Shown here in pieces: positions 8,541 to 17,608 of a stretch of DNA of 64,000 nucleotides; the first letter of the stretch is position 1, and each line of letters starts with the position of its first letter. The stretch spans positions 310,001-374,000 of the forward strand of contig NZ_CP096184.1 in NCBI RefSeq assembly GCF_020447105.2. The letters are read 5' to 3'. Under the pieces are notes generated by a model, which had not been told where the DNA came from, searched no databases, and was given only the letters and a program-made list of their open reading frames with translations. The translations under genes and the position numbers were made by a program. The stretch comes from Demequina sp. TMPB413 (GTDB taxonomy: Bacteria > Actinomycetota > Actinomycetes > Actinomycetales > Demequinaceae).

Positions 8541-9905
8541 GTGACAGAACTGCGGCGTCGCTACGCGCTCGTCGGCGCTGGCTCCCGCGCCCAGATGTAT
8601 TTGGACGCCATTGCTGGACCGCACAGGGACGCCGCGCAGCTCGTGGCGTGGGCCGACACCAATCAAGGCAGGCTCGACTGGTCTGGCGCTCGCCACCCGG
8701 ACAGGGCGGAGATCGCCGCTGCCGCCCGCTTCGAGGTCGGGGACTTGGCGAGCGCCATCACCGCGCACGGCATCGAGCGCGTGATCATTACGTCGCCAGA
8801 CTTCACGCATGCGGGCTACATCGTCGCCGCGCTTGAGGCGGGCGCCGACGTCGCGGTCGAGAAGCCATTGACGATCGACGAGCAAGGGGTCCGCGACATC
8901 GCCGACGCAGCTCAGCGCACCGGCCGCGACGTCACGATCACCTTCAACTACCGCTACTCGCCTCGCAACGAGGCTCTGCGCCGAGTCATTGCCGACGGCG
9001 ACATAGGAGACGTCACCTCTGTCCACTTCGAGTGGGTGCTCGACACCGCGCACGGTGCTGACTACTTCAGGCGTTGGCATCGCTACAAGGAAAACTCCGG
9101 CGGCCTTCTCATCCACAAGGCCTCCCACCATTTTGACTTGGTCAACTGGTGGCTTGCCGACGTCCCCACCAAGGTGTACGCCTCTGGCGGGCTCAAGTTC
9201 TACGGGGCCGAGAACGCGAGGAAACGTGGGCTCGGCGAGCGGCCGGAGCGGGGCAGCATCGACTCGCCCCTGCGCGATGCCTTCAGCCTTGACCTTCGCC
9301 GAGATGAGCAGCTCAAGGGCTTGTACTTCGATCAGGAGAAGTACGACGGCTATCTGCGGGACCGCGACGTCTTCGATGACGGCATCACGATCGAAGATAA
9401 CCTCGCCCTCGTCGTCGACTACGCGCGCGGAGCGACGATGTCGTACTCCCTCAACGCGCACTCTCCATGGGAGGGCTACACCGTCTCCGTGAACGGCACT
9501 TGCGGCCGTGCCGAGTTGACGGTCGTCGAGCGCGGGGCGGTACTGGTGCGGGAGGACGGCTCGGTCACCGTGGACCCCAGCATGCATCCTGACGGCGTGG
9601 TCTCGGAGCGCATCCGTCCCATCGGCGAGCGCCTCATGGTTCAGCAACACTTCCAGCCGGCCGTCGAGGTGCCGATTCCGCAAGGCGAGGGCGGTCATGG
9701 CGGGGGCGACGCGCAACTCTTGCGTGATGTCTTCGTCGGCGGTGACGCCGATCCGCTCGGCCGATCCGCGAGTTGGCCCGACGGCGTGCGGTCGATGGCG
9801 GTGGGCCTCGCGGGCAACCGTTCGTTGGAGACCGGGCAGGCCGTCCGCATCGGTGACCTCGACTTGGGCGCTGCCGACACCGCACTCAAGGGCCAGGAGG
9901 CGTGA
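8541..9905 (+). CDS. Gfo/Idh/MocA-family NAD(P)-dependent sugar oxidoreductase
   Basis: The 454-residue protein has an N-terminal Rossmann fold (ALVGAGSRAQMYLDAI) and the family EKP motif (VAVEKPLTIDEQG), followed by the alpha/beta substrate domain with HKASHHFDLVNWWL. These enzymes oxidise or reduce sugars, often making 3-keto-glycosides or inositol derivatives. The GTG at 8541 is favoured because AGGAAGGG (8524-8531) stands 9 nt upstream; a TTG at 8532 is too close. Its position inside the importer operon suggests it acts on the imported sugar. Which carbon it oxidises cannot be told from sequence. Confidence 0.85.
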   Translation: MTELRRRYALVGAGSRAQMYLDAIAGPHRDAAQLVAWADTNQGRLDWSGARHPDRAEIAAAARFEVGDLASAITAHGIERVIITSPDFTHAGYIVAALEAGADVAVEKPLTIDEQGVRDIADAAQRTGRDVTITFNYRYSPRNEALRRVIADGDIGDVTSVHFEWVLDTAHGADYFRRWHRYKENSGGLLIHKASHHFDLVNWWLADVPTKVYASGGLKFYGAENARKRGLGERPERGSIDSPLRDAFSLDLRRDEQLKGLYFDQEKYDGYLRDRDVFDDGITIEDNLALVVDYARGATMSYSLNAHSPWEGYTVSVNGTCGRAELTVVERGAVLVREDGSVTVDPSMHPDGVVSERIRPIGERLMVQQHFQPAVEVPIPQGEGGHGGGDAQLLRDVFVGGDADPLGRSASWPDGVRSMAVGLAGNRSLETGQAVRIGDLDLGAADTALKGQEA

Positions 9906-9910
9906 ACCAC

Positions 9911-9929
9911 TGCTGACGCGCAGTCAGCA
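9911..9929 (+). terminator. Hairpin after the importer/oxidoreductase operon
   Basis: TGCTGAC (9911-9917) and GTCAGCA (9923-9929) form a perfect 7-bp stem with a 5-nt loop, starting 6 bp after the oxidoreductase stop codon. Only a weak T-rich stretch follows. A separate -10-like TAGTCT (9958-9963) may start the regulator transcript. Confidence 0.5.
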
Positions 9930-9995
9930 CCTTGTCTCCAACACCATGCGTGAGGGATAGTCTGCTTCATCGAGGTCGGACGGAGGTGGTCGCGA

Positions 9996-11015
9996 GTGCA
10001 GGTCAGCGTGCGCGATGTGGCGCTACGTGCAGGCGTGTCAGTGGGCACCGTCTCCAACGTGCTGAACCGTCCTTCAAGGGTGCGGCCTGACACGATCGCA
10101 AAGGTCTCGGCTGCGATTGCGGAACTCGGCTTCGTACCCAATGCAGCTGCACGCCAATTGCGTGCGGGAAAGTCCACGTCGATAGCGCTCATCGTGCTCG
10201 ACATCGGCAATCCGTTCTTCACTGACGTCGCCCTTGGCGTGGAACGCCGCGCCGCGCTTGAAGGCATGAGCGTGCTGCTGGCCAATAGCGGCGACGATGC
10301 CGAACGCGAGGGTCAACAACTCGATCTGTTCGAGCGCCAGCGCGTCGCAGGCGTACTCGTCGTGCCCGTGGGCGATGCGGAGCCGCGGCTGACGCAACTG
10401 CGGCAGCGCGGGATTCCCGTGGTGCTCGTCGACAGGCGCGCTGGAGAGTCAACACTGCCGTCCGTCGCGGTGGACGACGTTGCTGGGGGCGAAATGGCCG
10501 CTCGCCACTTGCTCGACACCGGCCGCCGCCGCCTCGCATGCGTCGGTGGCTTGGACGGCATCCGCCAGGTTGCTGACCGGCGCGCAGGCGCTGCAAAGGC
10601 TGTTGCTGACGTCGACGGAGCGACCGTCGAGGTCATCCCCAGCAATGCGTTGTCGCTCGATGCGGGAATTCAGTTGGGCGAGGGCTTGCGCGAACGGGTG
10701 GCACGTGGGGAGATCGACGGGATTCTCGCGGCCAACGACCTCGTCGCGATCGGCGTCCAACAAGGGCTTCTGGCGGGGCCGACGCAGGTGCGGATTCCTG
10801 CCGACGTGGGCTTGGTGGGCTACGACGACATCCAGTTCGCCGCAGCGGCGGTGGTGCCGATCACGTCTGTGCGACAACCGCGGGACCTGATCGGCGCTAC
10901 GGCCGTCGAACTCTTGCTTGCCGAGCACGATGTGGACGGCGCGCGAGTCGAGCAGCACGTGGTCTTCACTCCCGAGCTGGTGGTCCGCGCATCGAGTAGC
11001 CCGCGCGAGGACTAG
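9996..11015 (+). CDS. LacI-family transcriptional regulator
   Basis: The 339-residue protein has the LacI DNA-binding head (VRDVALRAGVSVGTVSNVLNRP, then the hinge-helix residues AARQLRAGKS) and a periplasmic-binding-protein-like sensor domain (IALIVLDIGNPFFTDVALGVE, GVLVVP, ILAANDLVAIGV, GLVGYDD). The GTG at 9996 is supported by GGAGGT at 9982-9987. It lies directly behind the importer operon and probably represses from the three GAAACCGCTTTC-type operators at 181, 6247 and 6607, released by a sugar of the pathway. The regulon assignment is inference from position and shared sites. Confidence 0.92.
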   Translation: MQVSVRDVALRAGVSVGTVSNVLNRPSRVRPDTIAKVSAAIAELGFVPNAAARQLRAGKSTSIALIVLDIGNPFFTDVALGVERRAALEGMSVLLANSGDDAEREGQQLDLFERQRVAGVLVVPVGDAEPRLTQLRQRGIPVVLVDRRAGESTLPSVAVDDVAGGEMAARHLLDTGRRRLACVGGLDGIRQVADRRAGAAKAVADVDGATVEVIPSNALSLDAGIQLGEGLRERVARGEIDGILAANDLVAIGVQQGLLAGPTQVRIPADVGLVGYDDIQFAAAAVVPITSVRQPRDLIGATAVELLLAEHDVDGARVEQHVVFTPELVVRASSSPRED

Positions 11016-11075
11016 CGCGAGCCGACCAAGCGCTTGGGTGACGCCTTGTCGGACGCCGGCAGTAGCGTCGGCCGC

Positions 11076-11450
11076 ATGGAAGCCCTCGTTCCCGCCGTCG
11101 ACGACTGGATCGCCGCCGTTCTCGACAGCCTTCCTGGCGCCGCCGTCGTTCCGTACCCCGATTGGGGATCGCAAACCTTCCAAGTGGGAGGAAAGCACTT
11201 TGGGAGAGTCGGCGAGGATCCCAGCGGCAGGCGCATCGTGACGGTCAAGGGCGACGCCGACGAGAACGTTGCGTTGGCGCAGGAGTACGAGGGCGTGACG
11301 CCCGGCTACTACGCGAACAAGCGCTTGTGGATCTCGCTAGCTCTGGATGCCGACGTGCCGCGCGCGGTCGTCGAGGAGGCGCTGCGTACGGGCTACGCGA
11401 TCGTGCGCGCTTCGCTCACCAAGAAGGTGCAGGCAGAGCTCGGCGGCTGA
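11076..11450 (+). CDS. MmcQ/YjbR family protein
   Basis: The 124-residue protein matches the YjbR fold pattern: GSQTFQVGGKHFGRVGED, an AQEYEGVTPGYYANKRLWISL segment and a C-terminal YAIVRASLTKKVQAEL helix. The family is described as having a DNA-binding-like fold, but its function is not established. The ATG at 11076 is preferred over the TTG at 11034: a -10-like TAGCGT (11063-11068) stands 7 nt before the ATG, which indicates a leaderless transcript, and no ribosome site is seen for either. Confidence 0.75.
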   Translation: MEALVPAVDDWIAAVLDSLPGAAVVPYPDWGSQTFQVGGKHFGRVGEDPSGRRIVTVKGDADENVALAQEYEGVTPGYYANKRLWISLALDADVPRAVVEEALRTGYAIVRASLTKKVQAELGG

Positions 11451-11477
11451 GCCTTCGCGCGCAGATAGACTCGCAGG

Positions 11478-13151
11478 GTGACTCCAGAAGAGCTTTCCGC
11501 AACCATCGCCGTCTGTATCGAAGAGGGCATCGCCGCCGGCGACATCGCCCTGAGCAATGAGGACGTGGTGGACGTTCGCGTCGAGCGACCCAAGGTGCGA
11601 GAGCACGGAGACTGGTCAACCAACGTGGCGATGCAACTCGCCAAGAAGGCGGGCATGAACCCTCGCGCCTTCGCAGAGCTAGTCGCGGCGAGGCTCGTCA
11701 CCGTCGACGGCATCGACGCCGCCGAGGTTGCTGGCCCAGGCTTCCTCAATATTCGCCTCTCGGCTGGCGCGGCAGGCGAACTCGCGCGCTCTATCGTCCA
11801 CGCGGGCGAAGACTACGGGCGAGGCGAGTCGTTCGCGGGAGTGCACGTCAACGTCGAGTTCGTCTCGGCCAACCCGACCGGCCCCATCCACCTGGGCGGC
11901 ACCAGGTGGGCCGCCGTCGGCGATTCTCTGAGCCGTTTGCTGGAGTTCCACGGCGCGGAGGTGACGCGCGAGTACTACTTCAACGATCACGGCGTGCAGA
12001 TTGACCGCTTCGCTCAGTCGCTCCTTGCCGCGATCCTTGGCGAGGATGCTCCAGAGGACGGATACGGCGGGGAATACATCCAAGAGATTGCGAACAGGGT
12101 GCTTCAAGACGCCATGGAGGTCGGGGAGGACGATCCCCTCGAGTTGCCAAGAGCCGAGGCGCAAGAGTTCTTCAGGTCTCGCGGTGTCCACCTCATGTTT
12201 GATCAGATCAAGGAGTCGCTGCACGACTTCGGCGTCGACTTTGACGTGTACTTCCACGAGGACTCGCTGCACAAGTCAGGCAAGGTGGAGCGAGCTCTCG
12301 AGCAGCTCAAGAAGTCCGGCTCCCTCTACGAGTCGGAGGGCGCCTGGTGGCTACGGTCCAGCGAGTTCGGTGACGAGAAGGACCGCGTGGTCATCAAGTC
12401 GGACGGGCAGGCCGCGTACATCGCCGGCGACATCGCGTACATCCGCGACAAGCACGAGCGCGGTGCTCAGTTGTGCATCTACCTCTTGGGCGCCGACCAC
12501 CACGGCTACATCGCCCGCCTCAAGGCAGGCGCCGCAGCGCTTGGCTACAACCCCGACTCGGTCGAGGTCATCATCGGACAGATGGTGAACCTCGTGAAGG
12601 ACGGCGCTCCCGTGCGCATGTCGAAGCGTGCTGGCACCGTTGTCACGATGGAGGACCTGGTGGACGTGGTGGGGGTCGACGCCGCCAGGTACGCGCTGAC
12701 GCGCTCCAGCGCAGACGCCACTCTTGACGTTGACCTCGACCTGCTCGCCTCCGCGACCAACGCCAACCCCGTGTTCTACGTGCAATACGCTCACGCGCGC
12801 TCTGCTGGCGTGGCCCGCAACGCCGCCGAGTATGGCTTCAGCAGGGAAGAGGGCTTCGACGCTTCGCTCCTGACCCACGAGAGCGAGGCCGCACTGCTGG
12901 GCGTGCTCGGCGAGTTCCCGCGCGTCGTCGCCCAGGCCGTTGACTTCAGAGAGCAGCACAGGGTTGCCCGCTACCTCGAGCGCCTCGCCGCCGTGTTCAA
13001 CCAGTGGTACGACCGCACCCGCGTCACCCCACAGGGTGACGAGCCGATCACTGATCTTCACCGCACGCGCCTGTGGCTCAATGACGCCACTGGCCAGGTG
13101 CTCCGCAACGGACTCGGGCTGCTCGGGGTCGGCGCGCCCGAGAGGATGTAG
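11478..13151 (+). CDS. argS: Arginyl-tRNA synthetase
   Basis: The 557-residue protein attaches arginine to tRNA-Arg. The class I HIGH signature appears as [12 protein letters not shown], the KMSKS loop as VRMSKRAG, and the N-terminal Add-1 domain and C-terminal anticodon-binding domain ([17 protein letters not shown] onward) are both present at normal length. A -10-like TAGACT (11466-11471) lies 6 nt before the GTG start and no ribosome site is present, so translation is probably leaderless. It is followed after 2 bp by lysA, the arrangement seen in many actinobacteria. Confidence 0.97.
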   Translation: MTPEELSATIAVCIEEGIAAGDIALSNEDVVDVRVERPKVREHGDWSTNVAMQLAKKAGMNPRAFAELVAARLVTVDGIDAAEVAGPGFLNIRLSAGAAGELARSIVHAGEDYGRGESFAGVHVNVEFVSANPTGPIHLGGTRWAAVGDSLSRLLEFHGAEVTREYYFNDHGVQIDRFAQSLLAAILGEDAPEDGYGGEYIQEIANRVLQDAMEVGEDDPLELPRAEAQEFFRSRGVHLMFDQIKESLHDFGVDFDVYFHEDSLHKSGKVERALEQLKKSGSLYESEGAWWLRSSEFGDEKDRVVIKSDGQAAYIAGDIAYIRDKHERGAQLCIYLLGADHHGYIARLKAGAAALGYNPDSVEVIIGQMVNLVKDGAPVRMSKRAGTVVTMEDLVDVVGVDAARYALTRSSADATLDVDLDLLASATNANPVFYVQYAHARSAGVARNAAEYGFSREEGFDASLLTHESEAALLGVLGEFPRVVAQAVDFREQHRVARYLERLAAVFNQWYDRTRVTPQGDEPITDLHRTRLWLNDATGQVLRNGLGLLGVGAPERM

Positions 13152-13153
13152 CC

Positions 13154-14485
13154 GTGCCTGTCTGGTCCTCAACCGTCGCGCGCACGGGAGACGGTGCGCT
13201 CACCGTGGGCGGCCTCGACGTGCGCTCGCTCGCCGCCGAGCACGGCACGCCTTTGTATGTGGTGGACGAGGCAGACTTCCGCGCGAGGGCACGTGCCTTC
13301 CGCGAGCACTTCGGTGCCGCCTTTGCCAGGCACGGCGCACAGTGCGACGTGTTCTACGCGTCGAAGGCGCTGCTGACTTCACAGATCGCAGCCTGGGTGC
13401 TCGACGAGGGCCTTGGCGTCGATGTCGCCAGCGGGGGAGAGCTTGAACTCGCGCTGCGCGGCGGAGTGCCTGGCGAGCGGATCACGTTTCACGGCAACAA
13501 CAAGTCCGACGCCGAACTCACCCGCGCGCTCGAGGCGGGCGTCGGCCGCATCGTGGTGGACTCATTCACCGAGATCGAGGTGCTGGGCGCGCTCGCGGAG
13601 GCGGCGGGCGCCCTCGCTCCCGTGCTGGTGCGCGTGACGACAGGAGTGCATGCCGGCGGCCACGAGTACATCGCCACCTCGCACGAGGACCAGAAATTTG
13701 GACTGTCGCTCGCCACCGGCGCAGCATTCGAGGCGCTGCGCGCAGTTCACGCCTCGCCCCACCTCGAGTTGCGCGGCATTCACACCCACATCGGCAGCCA
13801 GATTCTGTCGATCGACTCGTTCAAGGAATCGGCCGAGCGGATGTTGCGCCTGCGCGCCGACTTCGCGGCCGAGACGGGCTACGAGATGCCCGAGGTTGAC
13901 CTGGGCGGCGGCTATGCGATCGCCTACACCCCCGAGTCAGAGGCCATGGACGTCGAGAAGGCCTCCCTTGAGATCGCCGACGTCGTGGCGCAGGGCGTCG
14001 ACGCCGCAGGCGGCGGCTGGCCCCACATCTCGATCGAACCCGGCCGCGCGATTGCCGGGCCCGCCGGGATGACTGTCTACACCGTCGGCGTCACCAAGGA
14101 CGTGGCTCTCGACGGGGGCGGGACGCGGCACTATGTGGCCGTCGACGGCGGGATGAGCGACAACATGCGCACCATCACGTATGGAGCGGAGTACACGGCG
14201 GCGCTCGCGTCTCGCGCTTCGGATGCGCCGGCCGTGCTGTCGCGAGTGGTGGGCAAGCACTGCGAGAGCGGCGACATCGTGGTGCGCGACGTGGATTTGC
14301 CCGCCGATATCGCCCGCGGCGACCTGCTCGCCGTTCCCGCAACGGGCGCCTACGGGCGGGTCATGGCATCGAATTACAACTCGATTTTGAGGCCGGCGGT
14401 GGTGGCGGTGAGGGACGGTCAATCACGCGTGCTGATCAGGCGCGACACCCTCGAAGACCTGCTGGGCTGGGACGTCGCGCCCTAG
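13154..14485 (+). CDS. lysA: Diaminopimelate decarboxylase
   Basis: The 443-residue PLP enzyme makes L-lysine from meso-diaminopimelate, the last step of lysine synthesis. The PLP lysine is in VFYASKALL, HIGSQI and the GGGYAIAY phosphate-binding glycines are present, and the GKHCESGDIV motif supplies the active-site Cys across the dimer. The GTG start lies 2 bp after the argS stop, so the genes are coupled. Confidence 0.97.
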   Translation: MPVWSSTVARTGDGALTVGGLDVRSLAAEHGTPLYVVDEADFRARARAFREHFGAAFARHGAQCDVFYASKALLTSQIAAWVLDEGLGVDVASGGELELALRGGVPGERITFHGNNKSDAELTRALEAGVGRIVVDSFTEIEVLGALAEAAGALAPVLVRVTTGVHAGGHEYIATSHEDQKFGLSLATGAAFEALRAVHASPHLELRGIHTHIGSQILSIDSFKESAERMLRLRADFAAETGYEMPEVDLGGGYAIAYTPESEAMDVEKASLEIADVVAQGVDAAGGGWPHISIEPGRAIAGPAGMTVYTVGVTKDVALDGGGTRHYVAVDGGMSDNMRTITYGAEYTAALASRASDAPAVLSRVVGKHCESGDIVVRDVDLPADIARGDLLAVPATGAYGRVMASNYNSILRPAVVAVRDGQSRVLIRRDTLEDLLGWDVAP

Positions 14486-14536
14486 GCCAGCGGGTCAGGG
14501 GCAGGAACATCCCCTTCTCGCCCGGCGTTTTCTGAG

Positions 14537-14555
14537 TGGGCGGACAATTCGCCCA
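14537..14555 (+). terminator. Hairpin downstream of lysA
   Basis: TGGGCG (14537-14542) and CGCCCA (14550-14555) form a perfect stem with a 7-nt AT-rich loop and are followed by TTTCGG. It ends 29 bp before the next start, so it could close the argS-lysA transcript or lie in the leader of the small gene that follows. Confidence 0.4.
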
Positions 14556-14584
14556 TTTCGGATCACCGGAAGGGAGCAACTCCC

Positions 14585-14896
14585 ATGAATGTCCCCATCG
14601 ATCACAGCAAGGACGCCTCGCCGGACCCGGTCCACGAGGCCACCGAAGCCCTCCAGCACCTCGCGGAAGAGGTGGAACGCGAGCGAGCAGAACGCGGCCG
14701 ATCGGACCTGGATCAGATCCATCTCAGCGACGGCGAAGAGCTGGCGACCAGTCTGGGAGCTCCCGGCCCTGACCCCAACCACGACGCCGACGCCCCCGCG
14801 AAGGACGCGCCAGGCACGGACGGCAGGGTGGGGCTCGCCGAAGAGGGCACCGATGGGACGGTGCCAGTTCAGAACGGCATGAAGAACCCCCACTAG
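14585..14896 (+). CDS. Small acidic protein A (paralogue of protein B at 15001)
   Basis: The 103-residue product is rich in Asp, Glu, Pro and Gly and has no membrane segment. Residues 19-38 (ATEALQHLAEEVERERAERG) are predicted helical and are nearly repeated in protein B; the rest looks disordered. The ATG has AGGGAG at 14571-14576. I do not recognise a family. The clear ribosome site and the shared helix with its neighbour argue that both are real genes produced by tandem duplication. Confidence 0.7.
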   Translation: MNVPIDHSKDASPDPVHEATEALQHLAEEVERERAERGRSDLDQIHLSDGEELATSLGAPGPDPNHDADAPAKDAPGTDGRVGLAEEGTDGTVPVQNGMKNPH

Positions 14897-14952
14897 CGGA
14901 GAGTTTCACCTCGCCGTGGAACATGCGTGCACACCCACGTGTTCACCGAAGT

Positions 14953-14970
14953 AGGCGTATACCAACGCCT
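14953..14970. other. Perfect hairpin between the two small acidic genes
   Basis: AGGCGT (14953-14958) and ACGCCT (14965-14970) flank a 6-nt loop. It may be a weak terminator for protein A or part of the promoter region of protein B. Confidence 0.35.
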
Positions 14971-15000
14971 GCGATGGAGAAACGACAGGGAGTGATACCC

Positions 15001-15297
15001 ATGAACGATTCCACGCGCAGCGACAAGAGCGTGAGTGAAGGAACAGAGGCGCTTCAGCAGATCGCAGAAGAGGTGGAGCGCGAGCGCGAAGAGCGCGGTG
15101 GTAGCGAGTTCGACCCACCTGCCAAGCCAGACGAGCAGTTGATGGCCGATGAGGCAGCACACTCGGCCGACAACCCTGACCTCGATGAGGACACCCGCGA
15201 GGACCACGCGACGGGCTCCGATGACACTGACGGACGGGCCGAACGTGGGGCGGAGGACATTCTGCGGATCCCACCCCATGCCAGGGGCGTAAGTTAG
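15001..15297 (+). CDS. Small acidic protein B (paralogue of protein A)
   Basis: The 98-residue product shares the helix GTEALQQIAEEVEREREERG with protein A and continues into an Asp/Glu-rich tail (NPDLDEDTREDHATGSDD). It has no membrane segment. The ATG at 15001 is chosen over an upstream in-frame ATG because AGGGAG lies at 14987-14992. Its TAG overlaps the TAA of the converging phosphatase gene by a few bases. Function is unknown. Confidence 0.7.
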   Translation: MNDSTRSDKSVSEGTEALQQIAEEVEREREERGGSEFDPPAKPDEQLMADEAAHSADNPDLDEDTREDHATGSDDTDGRAERGAEDILRIPPHARGVS

Positions 15298-15842
15298 CGA
15301 AGCGAAGCCCACTCGGTGAGTGCGGACAAAGCGTCGGCGATCTCGGTCATGACCCTGTCATACGTGGCTTGGTCGAGGCCCCACGGGTCGTCGAGGCTGC
15401 GGAGGGGCGTTGTCTCCTGCTGCCCAGCAATGTGCAGCGCCCCTGCCGCGGTCCGCAGTCGCTCGGCGGGTGTATTGCCCTGCGGTCGCTGCGCGATCGC
15501 GCTGAGTTCAGCCGCCTGCTTCAGGCCGAACATGTGAGGTGGTCTGCTACCTACCTCCCGCTCGATCCAGCGTGCATGGGCTTCAGTGGCCACGAGCACG
15601 AGGTCCGCTTCGTGGACGAGCGCCGCAGTCAGTTGCGTGGGGCGGTGCCGGGGGAGGGTCAGCCCATGGGCGGTGGCTGAGCGCCGAATCTCCGGTGTCG
15701 CATCCATTCCGACCTCCGCCGAAATCCCTGCTGAGGAAACGTCCGCGGCCTCGGCCCACTCGCGTGCTGCGAGGTAGTGCATGGCGGGCGATCGACAGAT
15801 ATTGCCGGTGCAGACCATCAGGACCTTCGCTCGCGGGCTCAT
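15294..15842 (-). CDS. Low-molecular-weight protein-tyrosine phosphatase
   Basis: The 182-residue protein carries the LMW-PTP P-loop VCTGNICRSP (C11-x5-R17) and a late LDDPWG that supplies the general-acid Asp. It resembles the arsenate-reductase/tyrosine-phosphatase fold; without a CxxC arsenate-specific pair, phosphatase is the better call. The ATG at 15842 is chosen because the P-loop must lie near the N-terminus; the longer frame to 16400 is antisense to the next gene. A TACGCT -10 box ends 6 nt before the ATG, indicating a leaderless mRNA. Confidence 0.85.
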   Translation of the reverse strand: MSPRAKVLMVCTGNICRSPAMHYLAAREWAEAADVSSAGISAEVGMDATPEIRRSATAHGLTLPRHRPTQLTAALVHEADLVLVATEAHARWIEREVGSRPPHMFGLKQAAELSAIAQRPQGNTPAERLRTAAGALHIAGQQETTPLRSLDDPWGLDQATYDRVMTEIADALSALTEWASLR

Positions 15843-15899
15843 GTATCCAGCGTAAGCGGGCTCGAGCCGTGGGTGTCGCGCCTGTGCCAGGATCGATGC

Positions 15900-16661
15900 A
15901 TGTCGAATGATGTCACCCTGACCCTGGTGGGCGGCCCCACCGTCCTCATGCGCTACGCAGGCCTCACCATCGTGACGGACCCCACCTTTGACCCGCCCGG
16001 CCCTCACGGGAGCGGCCTCACCAAGACGGAGGGGCCGGCGATTCCCGCCGACGCCCTTGGCGCCGTCGACCTTGCGCTCGTCTCGCACGACCACCACCCC
16101 GACAATCTGGACGACGCGGGCCTGGCTGTGGCGCGCGCGGCGACACTGGCGCTCACGACGGCCAAGGGCGGCAAGCGCGTGCAGGGGCTCGAGGGCATGA
16201 AGCCAGGTGATGAGCGCGTCGTCTCCGGCGAGACCGAGGTCACGGTGACCGCCGTCCACGCACAGCATGGGCCGCGTGCCCTCGCTTCTGTGCTGGGCCC
16301 GGTCATCGGCTTCGTCGTGCGCGCCGACGGCTGGCCCACTGTTTACTTCTCCGGCGATAACTCTTCCGTCGCGGTGGCGGGACGGATCGCTTCCGAGCAC
16401 CCCGACGTGGGGGTGGCGCTGCTCTGCATGGGGTCCGCCAAGGTGACCAGCAGGGGCACGGCGCCGCTCACCCTGGATGCCGCTCGGGCCGCACGTGTGG
16501 CAGCTCTATGGCCAAGCGCGACGATCGTGCCCATTCACGTGGACGGTTGGGCTCACTTCACTCAGTTGCGTGCCGACACTGCCGCCGAACTCGAGCGGCG
16601 CGGACTTGGTGCGCGCACCGTCAATCTGGCGCCCGGCGTTGCTACCGAGGTGAGCGCCTAG
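15900..16661 (+). CDS. MBL-fold metallo-hydrolase (UlaG-like)
   Basis: The 253-residue protein has a metallo-beta-lactamase fold core: TLVGGPTVLMRYAGLTIVTDPTF, the metal-binding LVSHDHHPDNLDDAG and a later YFSGDNS. It is close to the UlaG-like group of predicted Zn-dependent hydrolases of unknown substrate. The ATG at 15900 is divergent from the phosphatase start with 57 bp between; a CAGGAT box ends 6 nt before it, so it too is probably leaderless. The substrate cannot be predicted. Confidence 0.8.
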   Translation: MSNDVTLTLVGGPTVLMRYAGLTIVTDPTFDPPGPHGSGLTKTEGPAIPADALGAVDLALVSHDHHPDNLDDAGLAVARAATLALTTAKGGKRVQGLEGMKPGDERVVSGETEVTVTAVHAQHGPRALASVLGPVIGFVVRADGWPTVYFSGDNSSVAVAGRIASEHPDVGVALLCMGSAKVTSRGTAPLTLDAARAARVAALWPSATIVPIHVDGWAHFTQLRADTAAELERRGLGARTVNLAPGVATEVSA

Positions 16662-17500
16662 TCGGCGTCAACCTCAACCGCCGGGCGTTGCCCTCTGACG
16701 CCATACAGCTCGCCCTCGAAGCGCTTGATGGTCGCCACGAGCACAAAGCTGAGAGAGACCAGAAGCGACCACGAGCCGAACTTGCCCACGTGCACCGCCT
16801 CCCAAATCTCGGACTGGTTGGGGTACTGCCACGCACCCAAGAACGTCGCGGCGTTCTCCGCGATCCACAGCGCGAAGCCGATCGCCACGAACGCGGCGGC
16901 CAGGGGCATGAAGTAGCGGTGAGTCGCCACGGTGAAATGCACCATGGTGCGACGCATCTCCACGACGAACAGCGCGGCGATGAGCCACCGCAGATCCCAT
17001 ATCCAGTGGTGCGTGAAGAAGTTGAGGTAGGCGGCCACCGCCAGCAGCGTGAGCGGCACCGGTCGGTAATGCGTCACGCGGAGTTCCAGCCTGCGCCATG
17101 CCTGCACGATGTACGAGCCGACAGCGGCATACATGAAGCCCGCGTAGAGCGGCACCCCTGCCACCTTCGTGAACGCCTCTTCCGGATAACTCCACGACCC
17201 TGCACGCACCTTGAAGATCTCCATGGTGAGGCCCAGCACGTGAAAGGCGCAGATCACCGCCACCTCGCGGCCTGACTCCCAGCCTGCCCACCACAGTCCC
17301 AAGGTGAGGGCCACGCCGATGATCAGGAGCGCGTCGTACCGGGGGATGGGTAGTGAGACGACGCTGGTGACGGCAATAGCGGCAAAGATCACCGCCGCGA
17401 ACACGAGCGAGTGGAGTTGGAGCCAAGCGAAGCGGGTTGCGAACGTCAAGACGCGGCGGGGAGTCCACCGCTCGCGAGCAAAGACACGGCGCTCCGACAC
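16658..17500 (-). CDS. DUF817 family integral membrane protein
   Basis: The 280-residue protein has about eight hydrophobic segments and the family-typical stretch FHVLGLTMEIFKVRAGSWSYPE followed by VPLYAGFMYAAVGSYI. Function is unknown. The GTG at 17500 is preferred to the ATG at 17548 because a CACAAT -10 box ends exactly 6 nt upstream, a pattern shared by other leaderless starts in this window. Its 3' end overlaps that of the convergent MBL-fold gene by 4 bp. Confidence 0.75.
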   Translation of the reverse strand: MSERRVFARERWTPRRVLTFATRFAWLQLHSLVFAAVIFAAIAVTSVVSLPIPRYDALLIIGVALTLGLWWAGWESGREVAVICAFHVLGLTMEIFKVRAGSWSYPEEAFTKVAGVPLYAGFMYAAVGSYIVQAWRRLELRVTHYRPVPLTLLAVAAYLNFFTHHWIWDLRWLIAALFVVEMRRTMVHFTVATHRYFMPLAAAFVAIGFALWIAENAATFLGAWQYPNQSEIWEAVHVGKFGSWSLLVSLSFVLVATIKRFEGELYGVRGQRPAVEVDAD

Positions 17501-17550
17501 CTCCCCATTGTGGGGGCCCGTCGGGCAATCCTTCGGCGCGGCGCGCACGC

Positions 17551-17592
17551 GCCCGTGGGGTGAAGCCTCGTCGCAGGCCGCACCCCACGGGC
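17551..17592. terminator. Long hairpin terminator
   Basis: GCCCGTGGGGTG (17551-17562) pairs perfectly with CACCCCACGGGC (17581-17592); the loop contains a further GCCT/AGGC stem. It lies just after the end of the minus-strand quinone-reductase-like gene and before the DUF817 promoter. Confidence 0.75.
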
Positions 17593-17608
17593 AGTGAGGC
17601 GCAGGCGG

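Noticed and set aside
7767..9716. 649-codon open frame on the minus strand
   Set aside because: It lies antisense to the second permease and the oxidoreductase, which are clear genes. The translation is Arg/Glu/His-rich without domains, as expected of the complement of GC-rich codons.
16508..17275. 255-codon open frame on the plus strand
   Set aside because: It is antisense to the DUF817 membrane protein, whose hydrophobic pattern and family motif are convincing.
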